DNA of 64,000 nt from Arthrobacter sp. StoSoilB5 (GTDB taxonomy: Bacteria; Actinomycetota; Actinomycetes; Actinomycetales; Micrococcaceae), in assembly GCF_019977235.1 (NCBI RefSeq), contig NZ_AP024646.1:4154001-4218000 (forward strand). Direction: 5' to 3'. Positions 8,146 through 17,158 of the stretch are shown here, one piece after another (position 1 is the stretch's first letter; each line of letters begins with the position of its first letter). The notes below the pieces were generated by a model, which had not been told where the DNA came from, did no database searches, and saw nothing but the letters and a program-made list of their open reading frames with translations. The translations under genes and the position numbers were made by a program.

Positions 8146-9180
8146 ATGGATCACGACCTGATGTTCTACGCCTTCCAAGAGATGTGTCGTCGAAGGGGGT
8201 GGCGCGTTGATCTTGGTCCAATGAAAGCGGGCACGGATTTCCCAACCTACTTGCTGTTCTTCTCCTTGGAGGGTCTGGACTTCACCCAGTCCGCTGTCGA
8301 AATCGGTGAATACCCCTTGCCGATCGGCCTCAGCGCGGCGGTCGCTCGTGAAATTGGCGCCGATTTCGTCCTGGCTCCAAGAATCGGTCCTGCTATGAGT
8401 TCGGAACTTCGCAGACTCTCCGTCAACCACGCCGATCTCACTGGGCGAATTAGTATTCGTTCGCCCGGGATAGTCCTCGAGGTCGAACGCCATTCGGGGC
8501 CCAAATCGGAAGAACCCTTTAAGGAGTGGCTCCGAGAGCACGATAGAGGCCGCTCTATTGACCTCACCTCAACGAAGACCGCGCAACTGGTCTTCTGCAT
8601 ACTGACTTGGCCCAAGCTTCCAACTGCGCCCTCCCGGATCATTGCCGAAGTCGCGGGGGTCTCGCTCGGACTCGTCCCGCGAACCCTTCGCCATCTCGAG
8701 GAAATCGACATGATGCACGAACGACGCTGGATAGGTTCAGGGCGGCATATTATCGCCCAAGCCTGGCTAGCCGCATATCGGAATCGACTAGGACCTTCGC
8801 TGCACATCGCCGCGATGGAGACACCGTTACCTGAGGTCGTGGAAGCCAATGCGACTCTTAGCGGGGGATCCGCAGTTCCAGGGCTTGTCCGGCCGCGAGT
8901 AAGGGCTGTATACGTTGCAGAGCTCAGCGCCGATCTGATTCGGGCTGGCAGGCTTAGGAAAAGTGAATATCCCAATGTCGAGATACGCAAACGATTCTGG
9001 AAGAGTCCGCCACGTGAGTTTCTCGATGAGCCAGATAGAGCACGGGAGCAAGACACGGCGCCTCCATTGCTTGTGTACGCCGATTTAAGCTCATCCCATG
9101 ATCCCCGTGAACAGGAGGCAGCCCATGTTTACCTTCAGGAGGAGCCTGAACTTCAGTGGCTACGCGGCGGCGTACTTTGA
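8146..9180 (+). CDS. AbiEi-family antitoxin of a type IV toxin-antitoxin system
   Basis: 344 aa from the ATG at 8146. An open frame extends upstream to 7990, but a -10 box ends 7 bases before 8146, suggesting a leaderless mRNA starting there; no SD is visible. The middle holds a winged helix (LPTAPSRIIAEVAGVSLGLVPRTLRHLEE), and the C-terminal part ends LVYADLSS....AHVYLQEEPELQWLRGGVL, as in the longer AbiEi/COG4861-like antitoxins. In this family the antitoxin represses transcription and opposes a nucleotidyltransferase toxin. Its end overlaps the start of the toxin gene by 56 bases, giving coupled expression. Base composition around the promoter is more AT-rich than the neighbours. Confidence 0.8.
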   Translation: MDHDLMFYAFQEMCRRRGWRVDLGPMKAGTDFPTYLLFFSLEGLDFTQSAVEIGEYPLPIGLSAAVAREIGADFVLAPRIGPAMSSELRRLSVNHADLTGRISIRSPGIVLEVERHSGPKSEEPFKEWLREHDRGRSIDLTSTKTAQLVFCILTWPKLPTAPSRIIAEVAGVSLGLVPRTLRHLEEIDMMHERRWIGSGRHIIAQAWLAAYRNRLGPSLHIAAMETPLPEVVEANATLSGGSAVPGLVRPRVRAVYVAELSADLIRAGRLRKSEYPNVEIRKRFWKSPPREFLDEPDRAREQDTAPPLLVYADLSSSHDPREQEAAHVYLQEEPELQWLRGGVL

Positions 9181-9979
9181 ACCCTTGGGCTCGGTTGTAG
9201 GTTCAGTACTTCAGCAAACAGACTTGACCACGGACGACTTCATGGTGGTCGGTGCTGAGGCTCGTAACCTACACCATCGGAGCTTCGGGAAGGATCCGGC
9301 CGAGCTCAGTACCACAAGCGACATCGACGTGGCGCTGACCCTACAGTCGTGGACCGGCATCGAAAAACTAAATACGACATATAAGCTACTCGACAGCAGC
9401 AAGTCTGCGATCCGATTCCGCGTCGAGAACGTCCCAGTAGATGTCATTCCTTTCGGAGAACTAGAGGATCCCATCGGAGTCGTCCAAACTCCGAGGGGCG
9501 ACCAGCAAATCAACGTTCTCGGCTACAGAACGGCGTTCAAGGCCGCGGATTGCTTCGTTCTTCCCAAGCTGGGCACCGTTCGCGTGGTGGACCCAGCCTT
9601 TTAGGTGGTCCTGAAGCTGGAAGCCCTGGCCGACCGCTCGAAGTGGTTCAAGACGAAGGACGCGGAAGATATCGGAACAGCGCTCACCTGGTTGGAGCCG
9701 ACTCCAACCGATGAAGATCACATTTACGACCACGAGTTCGGTCTACTGGCCTCGTACGGTCATGACATGACGATGACGGTAACGGAACTGTTCGGGCGGC
9801 ATCTAGCAACTCTCCTCGAATCCGAGGAGCACTCCAAACTCATGAACAAAGTCCGAAGGCTTGACGTGGATAGATTCGTTGGGGACCTTCACCGAGGCCT
9901 TCACAGGGGGATAAATATCCGCAAACGCAACGAGGCCGTCATGCAATTTGCAGCGCTAATCAAGGGACTGGCTTCCTAG
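9125..9979 (+). pseudogene. AbiEii-like nucleotidyltransferase toxin, interrupted by amber codon
   Basis: The start ATG at 9125 has AGGAGG six bases upstream. The first 159 codons encode a nucleotidyltransferase fold: a GAEARNLHH-type Gly motif, the catalytic pair in TTSDIDVAL and a third Asp in VPVDVIPFG. An in-frame TAG at 9602-9604 then interrupts the gene between VRVVDPAF and VVLKLEALADR. The same frame continues for 124 codons with KTKDAEDIGTAL, the Lys/Asp segment expected in AbiEii-type toxins. So a single base change probably inactivated or truncated the toxin while the antitoxin stays intact. Readthrough or suppression is possible but unproven. Confidence 0.75.
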
Positions 9980-9983
9980 GCGA

Positions 9984-10070
9984 GACGGAGGAGGATCTCA
10001 ATCCGGTTGCTACGAGCCTATCCGCAAGCGCAAGGGCATCGGCACGTGGAGCTGGGAGAAGCCGGAATGA
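9984..10070 (+). pseudogene. Possible 3' gene remnant ending in WSWEKPE
   Basis: Just past the toxin gene a frame with no start of its own reads GCYEPIRKRKGIGTWSWEKPE and stops at TGA 10068-10070. It looks like the tail of a coding sequence whose body is absent, and it contains the right-hand 15-bp repeat. Weak evidence. Confidence 0.25.
10050..10064. repeat. Right copy of 15-bp direct repeat flanking the AbiE module
   Basis: Exact second copy of AGCTGGGAGAAGCCG (see 8050-8064). Flanking bases also agree partly (xAGCTGGGAGAAGCCGxAA). Confidence 0.4.
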
Positions 10071-10098
10071 CCCGGTGACAGACGAACTCAGGCGCGGA

Positions 10099-12522
10099 CT
10101 ACAGGATGGCTGTCATGACGTTCCAGCCGGAACCAATCTGCCGGGCGGCCAGCCAACCACCAGAACCGTCACCAGGGTAGAGCCACAACACCCCGGACCC
10201 GTTGCGGGCAAGAACATCAATCTTGCCGTCCCCGTCGAAGTCACCCGGGCCCTCAATAGCGGTCATGACATTCCAACCGGAACCAATCTGCCGGGCAGCA
10301 AGCCAACCACCAGAACCGTCGCCGGGGTAGAGCCACAAAGCACCGGACGCGTTGCGCGCAAGAACATCAGCTTTGCCGTCCCCGTTGAAGTCGCCCGGGC
10401 CGTCGATTGCGGTCATGACATTCCACCCTGAACCAATCTGCCGCGCAGCAAACCAACCGCCGGAACCGTTACCTGGATACAGCCACAAGACACCATTGGC
10501 GTCCCGGGCAATCACATCCGCCTTGCCGTCCCCATTGAAATCACCAGGTGCCTCGATCGCGGCCATCGCGTTCCAACCGGAACCGATCTGGCGGGCAGCA
10601 AACCAACCGCCGGAACCATTGCCCGGGTACAACCACAAAACACCGTTCGCATCCCGGGCGATGACATCCATCTTGCCGTCACCGTTGAAGTCACCCGGTG
10701 ACTCAATGGACGTCATGGCATTCCAGCCTGCACCAATCTTGCGGGCGGCAAGCCAGCCACCAGAACCGTTGCCTGGGTACAGCCACAAAACACCGCCGCT
10801 ATCCCTGGCAAGGACGTCGCTCTTGCCGTCCCCGTCGAAATCAGTGATTTTTTGAATGGAGGTCTTGAAGGTGAACTTCCACTCGGCCACAGCTGCAGGG
10901 GCCAACGAATAATCCGCAAGTGCCCTTGCGGTAACAGTCACTGCCCCGCTGCCCGGATACGCGCCAGCGGCAACAACCTTTCCGCCAACCAAATACTCAG
11001 CGCCGGCCGTGGCGGGAATCGTGTAGGTATCGTTCGAGGTGCCGTCCCGGTCTGTGAATACTATGGGCGCAGGCGTCACCGGCAGGTGCCCGCCAAACGT
11101 GGTGAGCGCCGCGGTTGCATCGACTAGACCGGCACCGCATCCGGCCGGGCAGCCAGCAGGAAGGGGCCGCGATGTCTCCTTCAGTTGCTGTTCCAGGTGC
11201 TCCGGAGTCAAGGAGCTGCCCTCCGCTGAGAAAAGGAGAGCCGCAAGACCCGCCACGTGAGGGGCAGCCATGGAGGTTCCCTGCATGAACGCATAGCCAG
11301 GCGTTGCCTGCGTGGTTGTCCCTGAATTGGAGGTGGACAAGATGCCGTTCACAGCCGAGGAACTCATGTCGCCGCCGGGAGCAGCTACATCAACGACGCT
11401 CCCGTAGTTGGAGTACTTCGCTTTCGCTCCCGTCCTGTCGCTAGCCGCAACGGTGATGACATTCTGGCAGTTGGCCGGGCTGGAGTCGGCCGCGGGACGG
11501 TTGGAATTTCCAGCAGCAACGATGACCGCTGCCCCAGCGTTGTAGGCGAAATTGATGGCGTTTTGATAGGTGGCAGAACAGGGCCTGATACCACCAAGGC
11601 TGAGGTTGATAACTCGCGCCGGAGTGGGATTGATTGGAGCCCCGCTAACAACGCCGCCTGCAGCCCAAATGATTGAATCTGCGATGTCGGATGAATACCC
11701 GCCACAGGCACCCAACGCCCGCACCGGAAGGATCTTTGCCTTCGGGGCCACGCCGGTCACACCGTAAGTGTTGTTCCCGATGGCAGCGATTGTGCCCGCA
11801 ACGTGGGTTCCGTGCCAGGAGGAATTTATCTGCGGGCTGCCCACCGCGCATTCATCTGCTGTCGACCAGTCTCCAGGGTCGGTAGGATCCGCGTCCCTAC
11901 CGCTCCCATCGCGTGCATCGGCGGCATCGGACATCATGTCGTAGCCAGGCAGTACATTGGCGTCGAGCTCCACATGACTGGTGATCCCGGTGTCCACTAC
12001 TGCGACGACCACGCCTTCACCATGGTTGTATTGCCACGCCCCGGAAGCCCGAATGCCGGCCAAATCCTCCGAAAGATCCCACTGAGTGGAATAGTAGGCA
12101 TCGTTCGGATCAGCCGCCACCTGCATGATGTCGTCGGCTTCGGCGTAGGCAACGTTGGGATCCGCACGAAGGGTCTTCAGGAAGTCCTCGGCTTTTGTCC
12201 CTGAAAGGGCCTTGGCTAGTTTGATGACATGCCCGCCCGCTGCATTCGGGTGCGAGCTCTCGGCAACGACTCCGAGCTTCATAGCCGCATGACCGGCGGC
12301 TTGCTCCACGGCAGCCGCAGCCGCTTTGGCGTTGTCCCGTAACCCGACAATAAATTGGTCCGTTGCCACCTCAGGTGCCGGACGGAGTGATTGCGGGGTG
12401 CTCGGGATGATGTCGCTATCTCCCGCTACTGCCGGCTGTACAGCCAGTCCCCCAGTGATGAGGAGCGTGGCCAGCGCGAAGCCGACAGTCCTCAAGGATC
12501 GCATTGGGGAGTTTTTTACCAT
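10099..12522 (-). CDS. Secreted subtilisin-like serine protease (S8) with FG-GAP/VCBS repeats
   Basis: About 807 aa. Signal peptide (1-33), an I9-like propeptide (about 55-137, DQFIVGLRDN ... VAYAEADDIMQV), then an S8 catalytic domain with Asp177 (VVDTGI), His237 (HGTHVAG), oxyanion Asn339 (AAGNS) and Ser417 (GTSMAAPHVAG). A linker with an Ig-like flavour (about 520-590) leads to five tandem repeats of about 51 residues, each with a DFxGDGKxDVxAR calcium-loop motif and LWLYPGxGSGGW. Such repeats form a beta-propeller-like, calcium-binding module for surface or substrate contact. The ATG at 12522 is preferred over upstream starts because it heads the signal peptide. No SD is seen, but a TAGGAT box ends 8 bases upstream, suggesting leaderless translation. 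Confidence 0.92.
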   Translation of the reverse strand: MVKNSPMRSLRTVGFALATLLITGGLAVQPAVAGDSDIIPSTPQSLRPAPEVATDQFIVGLRDNAKAAAAAVEQAAGHAAMKLGVVAESSHPNAAGGHVIKLAKALSGTKAEDFLKTLRADPNVAYAEADDIMQVAADPNDAYYSTQWDLSEDLAGIRASGAWQYNHGEGVVVAVVDTGITSHVELDANVLPGYDMMSDAADARDGSGRDADPTDPGDWSTADECAVGSPQINSSWHGTHVAGTIAAIGNNTYGVTGVAPKAKILPVRALGACGGYSSDIADSIIWAAGGVVSGAPINPTPARVINLSLGGIRPCSATYQNAINFAYNAGAAVIVAAGNSNRPAADSSPANCQNVITVAASDRTGAKAKYSNYGSVVDVAAPGGDMSSSAVNGILSTSNSGTTTQATPGYAFMQGTSMAAPHVAGLAALLFSAEGSSLTPEHLEQQLKETSRPLPAGCPAGCGAGLVDATAALTTFGGHLPVTPAPIVFTDRDGTSNDTYTIPATAGAEYLVGGKVVAAGAYPGSGAVTVTARALADYSLAPAAVAEWKFTFKTSIQKITDFDGDGKSDVLARDSGGVLWLYPGNGSGGWLAARKIGAGWNAMTSIESPGDFNGDGKMDVIARDANGVLWLYPGNGSGGWFAARQIGSGWNAMAAIEAPGDFNGDGKADVIARDANGVLWLYPGNGSGGWFAARQIGSGWNVMTAIDGPGDFNGDGKADVLARNASGALWLYPGDGSGGWLAARQIGSGWNVMTAIEGPGDFDGDGKIDVLARNGSGVLWLYPGDGSGGWLAARQIGSGWNVMTAIL
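10105..10857. repeat. Five tandem about 153-bp repeats encoding FG-GAP/VCBS units
   Basis: The 3' part of the protease gene is made of five near-identical units. Phrases such as CCGGAACCAATCTG and GAAGTCACC recur every 153 bases or so. The high DNA identity suggests recent duplication or gene conversion between units. Confidence 0.8.
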
Positions 12523-12704
12523 CGTTGGGCATCCTAGAACGGCGACTGAGCACGGTACGGCTGGCCGCGGGCAACTGGAGACCACCAGCTGACCCCCACA
12601 GAAAATTGTACGCAGAGTTGGCAGCACTTCTGCCAAGTCTTTTGCGAGGATTCGTCCAAGATTTGCCCGACAAAGAGCAGGACTATGCGCCAGGCTTGCG
12701 TCTA

Positions 12705-13790
12705 CTAATCCTTAGACGTTGGCTGCACACGCTCGAAACCCATGGCGGCGAGTCCGGATTGCCAGTCGCGGCTTGCGGCGACCGTTAGCGCCTCGACGTG
12801 AATGGGCTTGGGCGGCGCGACGTGCCCGTTTCCCCAGTCCCCAAGAAGGACATGGACTTCGTTGTCTGGGTGCGATGCCGCCAGAAAAGGATTCATGTGA
12901 TCCTCAACGTGGGAGAAATCTGTGCTGTTCTGCATGTAGGCAACAACGTTGCCTCGTGGCTCCCGATAGAGCTCAACAAGGTTGGTGGTGACGTCGTCCG
13001 GGAGCTTGGACATAGGGTCTTCGCCCTTGACGCCGAAGCAAACTTCCGCAAAGCGCTCAACCGCCGGCAACTCGTACTTGGCAACGTTTGTCTGAGGATT
13101 CGAAACAAGGGCCAGCGAGCCGGGGAAATGTGCAGAGAAGAACAGTGATGCAAAGCCGCCGCCTGATGCGCCGTAGAAGACCAGTCGCTGCTCTCCCCAC
13201 GTGCCCACGATGTGCTTGATGATTTCCAGTAGGTTCTTCTGGATGTTCATGCGTGAATTGCCGACGAACCATCCGAGGTTCAGCCGGTCCGTCAGGACCA
13301 GGCTTGGGTCCGAGATGAAGATTCGATTCACGTGAGCGTCGGAAGAGACGCCCATGCCGCCGAAAGCCGGGAGCGTCCATGACGGGTCGATAGCACCTTG
13401 GAAGAAGACCACGGTGGTATCGAAACCCCGGTTTTGGCAGTTGACATCGATGGGAAGGCCGTTTTCCACGATGATCTGATATCCAGGCGGGATCATGGCC
13501 GTATTAAGGAACGCCTGTACACCCTTGTAGTTTGTGACCATGTGCTTTGAAGGGTCAATGATTCGGGGCCGGGTAGGACACGGGTGGTCAGGTCCGTCGT
13601 TTTGACCGCTCAGAAGGAACGCTTCGGCACACAGCTCGCAGAACCCAAAGCCCATGTCGAACGCATAAGTACGGCGTTCAGCGAAGCCTTCTATTTTCCC
13701 CACTAAGACAAGATACCCGAACAGATCTGCCCCGGACGAACCGGCTGGCATGAGGCTGGACCCGTCGTCAACCGCATATGCGCGTGTCAA
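12705..13790 (-). CDS. Alpha/beta-hydrolase-like protein of a glycopolymer locus
   Basis: Up to 361 aa. The nucleophile elbow GASGGGFASL and a late His in GDWGNGHVAPPKP suggest a serine hydrolase or acyltransferase. It is a clear paralogue of the protein at 28404-29312, sharing GLPIDVxxQNRG, RIFISDPSL, LGW and NPQT.xAKYE. It has an extra N-terminal region of about 90 residues containing FCELC and HPC, a possible metal-binding Cys set not present in the paralogue. Start is uncertain: TTG at 13790 (AGGGG upstream) or an internal codon. No signal peptide, so probably cytoplasmic. Function unknown; modification of a surface polymer precursor is inferred from the paralogue's neighbours. Confidence 0.7.
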   Translation of the reverse strand: MTRAYAVDDGSSLMPAGSSGADLFGYLVLVGKIEGFAERRTYAFDMGFGFCELCAEAFLLSGQNDGPDHPCPTRPRIIDPSKHMVTNYKGVQAFLNTAMIPPGYQIIVENGLPIDVNCQNRGFDTTVVFFQGAIDPSWTLPAFGGMGVSSDAHVNRIFISDPSLVLTDRLNLGWFVGNSRMNIQKNLLEIIKHIVGTWGEQRLVFYGASGGGFASLFFSAHFPGSLALVSNPQTNVAKYELPAVERFAEVCFGVKGEDPMSKLPDDVTTNLVELYREPRGNVVAYMQNSTDFSHVEDHMNPFLAASHPDNEVHVLLGDWGNGHVAPPKPIHVEALTVAASRDWQSGLAAMGFERVQPTSKD

Positions 13791-13835
13791 CAGCGCACCC
13801 CTGTCTTGCTAGGCTGGGGGAATTCTCTTCCGACA

Positions 13836-14567
13836 ATGTGGGAGTTCATCTTGCCCGGCTTGTTCATTTACGGCAGCTGCGTGTCCCGCGACACGTACCC
13901 TTTCCTCGACAAAGACTGGTCCATAGTCGAATACGTCGCCCGCCAAGGGATGATCAGTGCAGCCTCCCCTCGTGGCGTTCTTCGTGGCGAGAGTTCACTT
14001 ACCTCCAAGTTCCAGAAGCAATGTGTGCGAAATGACATCCGCTCAACTCTCTTCGAGACCATTGATCGGTCGGCAAGCGCCACTGACCTGTTTTTGCTGG
14101 ATCTCGTGGACGAGCGGCTGGGAACTTATGAACTCGGACAGGGTTCATACGTCACCAATAGCTGGGAGCTGGGGGAAAGCAAGCTTCTCCAGCAGCAACC
14201 CAGTGAACCCCGGCTCATTGCGTTCGGCTCGGAGGAACACTTTGCGCTCTGGTCAAAGTCCGCATCCACCGTTGTGCGGAAGATCAAAGAAACAGGACGT
14301 CCGATGCTCGTCCTGGCTCCAGAGTGGGCTGAAGCATCCGATAGCGGAGTTACCGGCCTCGTCTACAGAGGCCTCTACGCTGCAACGTACAACAAGGTGT
14401 ACCAGCGCTACTTCGACCACCTCCGCCAGGAAGGTTGCAGCGTGCTGTCGATCGGCCAGGATGTCGTAAAGGCCGCGGCGGGGCATCAGTGGGGCCTCGC
14501 GCCGTATCACTACGTGGACGCGGTTTACCACCACATGCGAGACGCAATCACGGCAGCCGTGAAGTAA
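13836..14567 (+). CDS. DUF6270-like protein, SGNH-like signature
   Basis: About 243 aa from ATG 13836. TTG 13851 has the better spacing to GGGAG, so the true start may be a few codons later, near LFIYGSCVSRD. I recognise GSCVSRD, the SxxxS segment and the final HYVDAVYHHM as the DUF6270 family pattern. GSC near the N-terminus plus a D..xH motif near the C-terminus resembles blocks I and V of SGNH esterases (inference). It is divergent from the hydrolase-like gene and ends just before a strong terminator. DUF6270 genes are often seen in polysaccharide loci. Confidence 0.7.
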   Translation: MWEFILPGLFIYGSCVSRDTYPFLDKDWSIVEYVARQGMISAASPRGVLRGESSLTSKFQKQCVRNDIRSTLFETIDRSASATDLFLLDLVDERLGTYELGQGSYVTNSWELGESKLLQQQPSEPRLIAFGSEEHFALWSKSASTVVRKIKETGRPMLVLAPEWAEASDSGVTGLVYRGLYAATYNKVYQRYFDHLRQEGCSVLSIGQDVVKAAAGHQWGLAPYHYVDAVYHHMRDAITAAVK

Positions 14568-14576
14568 CTGCGCACA

Positions 14577-14614
14577 CAGAAGGGGGCGGCGTCAACCCAC
14601 GCCGCCCCCTTCTG
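14577..14614. terminator. Bidirectional terminator hairpin
   Basis: A perfect 15-bp stem (arms 14577-14591 and 14600-14614) with an 8-base loop lies between the convergent DUF6270 and E2 genes. The stem is G/C-rich; T-runs are short, so it may act on both strands. Confidence 0.8.
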
Positions 14615-14615
14615 C

Positions 14616-16061
14616 CTACATATCTGCGAGCGCTCCACCAGGGTTCTCGATGGCGTCGGCGACGTACCGGAGGAAACCGGCCGCGGTCTCGCCGTCGCAC
14701 ACGCGGTGATCGAAGGCGAGGGTCAACTCGGTAACCTTGCGGACCGCAAGCTGACCGTCGACCACCCACGGCCTATCGATGATTCGACCCACGCCGAGCA
14801 TTGCAACCTCTGGGAAGTTGATGATCGCGGCGGAGCCGTCCACGCCGAACACGCCATAGTTGTTCAGCGTGAAGGTGCCCGAACCGAGCTCTGTGGGCGT
14901 AGCCTTGCCGTCACGCGCCACGGTGGTCAAGCGCCGGATCTCGGCATCCAATTCGCGAGCGCTCAGCTGGTGAGCGTTCCGGACAGACGGGACCACCAGC
15001 CCCCGATCCGTCTGTGCTGCGAAACCGAGGTTGATTCCGTCAAAACCGACAATCTCTTGAGAGCCGTCTTCTCCGATTTCAAAGCGCGTATTCAGGGCCG
15101 GGTACTTTTTTAACCCAGCAGTGACAAAACGGGCGATGAAAGCCAGTAGACCGGGTGTGTCGTGCGGAGCGCGTTTCTTCAGTTCAGCCCGCATATCAAG
15201 CAATGCCGTGGCATCCACATCCACCCAGACCGTCGCCTCAGGGATCTCCGTGCGGCTCTTGGTCATGTTCGCGGCGACTGCCTTGCGAACTCCGCGGACT
15301 GGGGTACGGGCCGAGACAGCGAGCCCGGTGCGGGAGTCGAGGTCACCCTCAGCAACCGGCGCTGAAGCGGGAGCACCAGGAGCCTCAGGAGCTTCGGGCG
15401 TAGAGATCGCAGCTTCCACATCCCGGCGCATGATCAGCCCACTGGCACCTGAGCCCTGGATGGTCTCAAGGGAAACACCGTGGTCCCGGGCCATCTTCCT
15501 GACAAGTGGCGAGATAACCGCACTGAGCTTGCCGGGAATGCGCGTTCCGGCGACAGGTGGCTCGGCAGCAACCGGGGCTTCGGCCCGGGTTTCCGTTTCG
15601 CGATCGACGACGGCGAGGCTCGCCTTCCGCGGGCGCGTCCGGCCACTAGTCACGCCACCAGGAGTGCCGTATCCGATGAGTACGTTTCCAGATCCGGCTT
15701 TCTCCTCGGTGCGATACGTCTCGGCGGCAGCATCAACCTCAGGGGAAGCCACCACCCCGGTCGAGACCGCATCTTCGGCAGTGGAGGGAGTTTCCGGCGC
15801 AACGGGAGCAGCGCCTGAACGGGCGATCGAGATCAGCGGCTTGCCGACGTCGAGCGTTTGGCCAGCCTCACCGTGAAGCTCGGCCACTGTACCTGCATAA
15901 GGCGAGGGCACTTCCACCATGGACTTGGCTGTTTCCACTTCGGCGATCGGCTGATCGACCTTGATTTCGTCACCCACAGCGACGAGCCAGTTCACGAGTT
16001 CGGCCTCGGTGAGGCCCTCCCCCAGGTCCGGCAGGCGAAATACCTGCATATCTGAGCTCAT
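14616..16061 (-). CDS. bkdC: E2 subunit, branched-chain 2-oxoacid dehydrogenase (dihydrolipoamide acyltransferase)
   Basis: About 481 aa. The N-terminal lipoyl domain has the lipoylated Lys in VETAKSMVEV. A flexible Ala/Pro/Thr linker follows, then the E3/E1-binding domain (SPLVRKMARDHGVSLETIQGSG) and the catalytic domain ending with the active-site His/Asp motif DHRVCDG. It transfers acyl groups from E1 to CoA. Start ATG at 16061 with GGGAGGA upstream, two bases after the E1 beta stop. A pyruvate- or other 2-oxoacid-specific complex is possible, but the gene order with a divergent Lrp regulator favours branched-chain substrates. No E3 gene is in the window. Confidence 0.93.
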   Translation of the reverse strand: MSSDMQVFRLPDLGEGLTEAELVNWLVAVGDEIKVDQPIAEVETAKSMVEVPSPYAGTVAELHGEAGQTLDVGKPLISIARSGAAPVAPETPSTAEDAVSTGVVASPEVDAAAETYRTEEKAGSGNVLIGYGTPGGVTSGRTRPRKASLAVVDRETETRAEAPVAAEPPVAGTRIPGKLSAVISPLVRKMARDHGVSLETIQGSGASGLIMRRDVEAAISTPEAPEAPGAPASAPVAEGDLDSRTGLAVSARTPVRGVRKAVAANMTKSRTEIPEATVWVDVDATALLDMRAELKKRAPHDTPGLLAFIARFVTAGLKKYPALNTRFEIGEDGSQEIVGFDGINLGFAAQTDRGLVVPSVRNAHQLSARELDAEIRRLTTVARDGKATPTELGSGTFTLNNYGVFGVDGSAAIINFPEVAMLGVGRIIDRPWVVDGQLAVRKVTELTLAFDHRVCDGETAAGFLRYVADAIENPGGALADM

Positions 16062-16063
16062 GG

Positions 16064-17158
16064 TCAGTCCTCCCATTGAAGGTCGTCGACGGCGTCGAGA
16101 ATGCGGTCGACGCTTGGCAGGTAGTAGTGCTCCAGCTTGGGAGAGGGGAACGGGACATCGAAGCCAGTCACGCGGCGGATCGGTGCGGCGAGGTAGTGGA
16201 ACGCACGCTCCTGGACGCGGGCCACGATCTCGGAGGACACGGATGCGAAGCCATGCGCCTCGGCGATCACGACGGCGCGTCCGGTCTTTCGCACGGACGC
16301 ACAGACGGTTTCGTCGTCGAAGGGGACGAGGGTACGGACATCAATGACCTCAAGCGAGCGGCCTTCCTCAGCGGCGGCAGCTGCGGCGGCGAGCGCAGTG
16401 GGGACCGACGGGCCGTAGGCGATCAGCGTCGCATCAGTGCCTGGACGGGCAACAGCTGCACGGCCCTCGGTGGAGGTGCCGGCGTCGTGCTCTGCGCGCA
16501 AGGCGTCCAAGTCCACCTGGTCCTTGGACCAGTAGAGCTTTTTGGGCTCCATGAACATCACGGGGTCATCGGAGTCGATGGCTTCACGTAGCATCCGGTA
16601 TCCGTCGGCCACAGTGGCTGGCGTGTAAACCTTCAGGCCTGCGGTGTGGGCGTAGTAGGACTCGGAAGAGTCGCAGTGGTGCTCCACTCCCCCGATCCCG
16701 CCGGCGTAGGGGATGCGGATGACCAGGGGCATCTTGACCTTGCCCTTGGTCCGGTTATGCATTTTGGCAACGTGGCTGACGATCTGCTCAAAAGCCGGAT
16801 AGGCGAAGGCGTCGAACTGCATTTCAATGACAGGCCGCATCCCGTTGATGGCCATGCCAACTGCCATGCCAACAATTCCGGACTCTGCCAGAGGGGTATC
16901 GAAGCAGCGCTGTTCGCCGAACTCGGCCATGAGGCCATCGGTGATGCGGAAGACGCCGCCCAGCATGCCGACGTCCTCACCGAAGACCAGGACAGACGAA
17001 TCGGCGCGCATAGCATCGGCCATGGCTGTGTTGAGCGCCTTGGCCATGGTGATGGACTGAGGGCCGGTGGCCTCAGCGGTAGCTGCAGCGGACGCGGCGG
17101 CGCTGGCCGTGGCGGCGCTGACGTTGCCGTTGACGGAGGTAGTTACTGTGGGGCTCAT
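16064..17158 (-). CDS. bkdB: E1 beta subunit, branched-chain 2-oxoacid dehydrogenase
   Basis: 364 aa transketolase-like beta subunit. It has the pyrimidine-binding segment VLVFGEDVGMLGGVF, the AESGIVGMAVGMA region and MQFDAFAYPAFEQIVSH, all typical of E1 beta. An Ala-rich extension of about 33 residues precedes the domain (MAKALNTAMADAM), which is unusual in length and may be a linker or a late choice of start. The ATG at 17158 overlaps the E1 alpha stop as ATGA, so the pair is translationally coupled and makes the alpha2beta2 E1 heterotetramer. Confidence 0.94.
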   Translation of the reverse strand: MSPTVTTSVNGNVSAATASAAASAAATAEATGPQSITMAKALNTAMADAMRADSSVLVFGEDVGMLGGVFRITDGLMAEFGEQRCFDTPLAESGIVGMAVGMAINGMRPVIEMQFDAFAYPAFEQIVSHVAKMHNRTKGKVKMPLVIRIPYAGGIGGVEHHCDSSESYYAHTAGLKVYTPATVADGYRMLREAIDSDDPVMFMEPKKLYWSKDQVDLDALRAEHDAGTSTEGRAAVARPGTDATLIAYGPSVPTALAAAAAAAEEGRSLEVIDVRTLVPFDDETVCASVRKTGRAVVIAEAHGFASVSSEIVARVQERAFHYLAAPIRRVTGFDVPFPSPKLEHYYLPSVDRILDAVDDLQWED

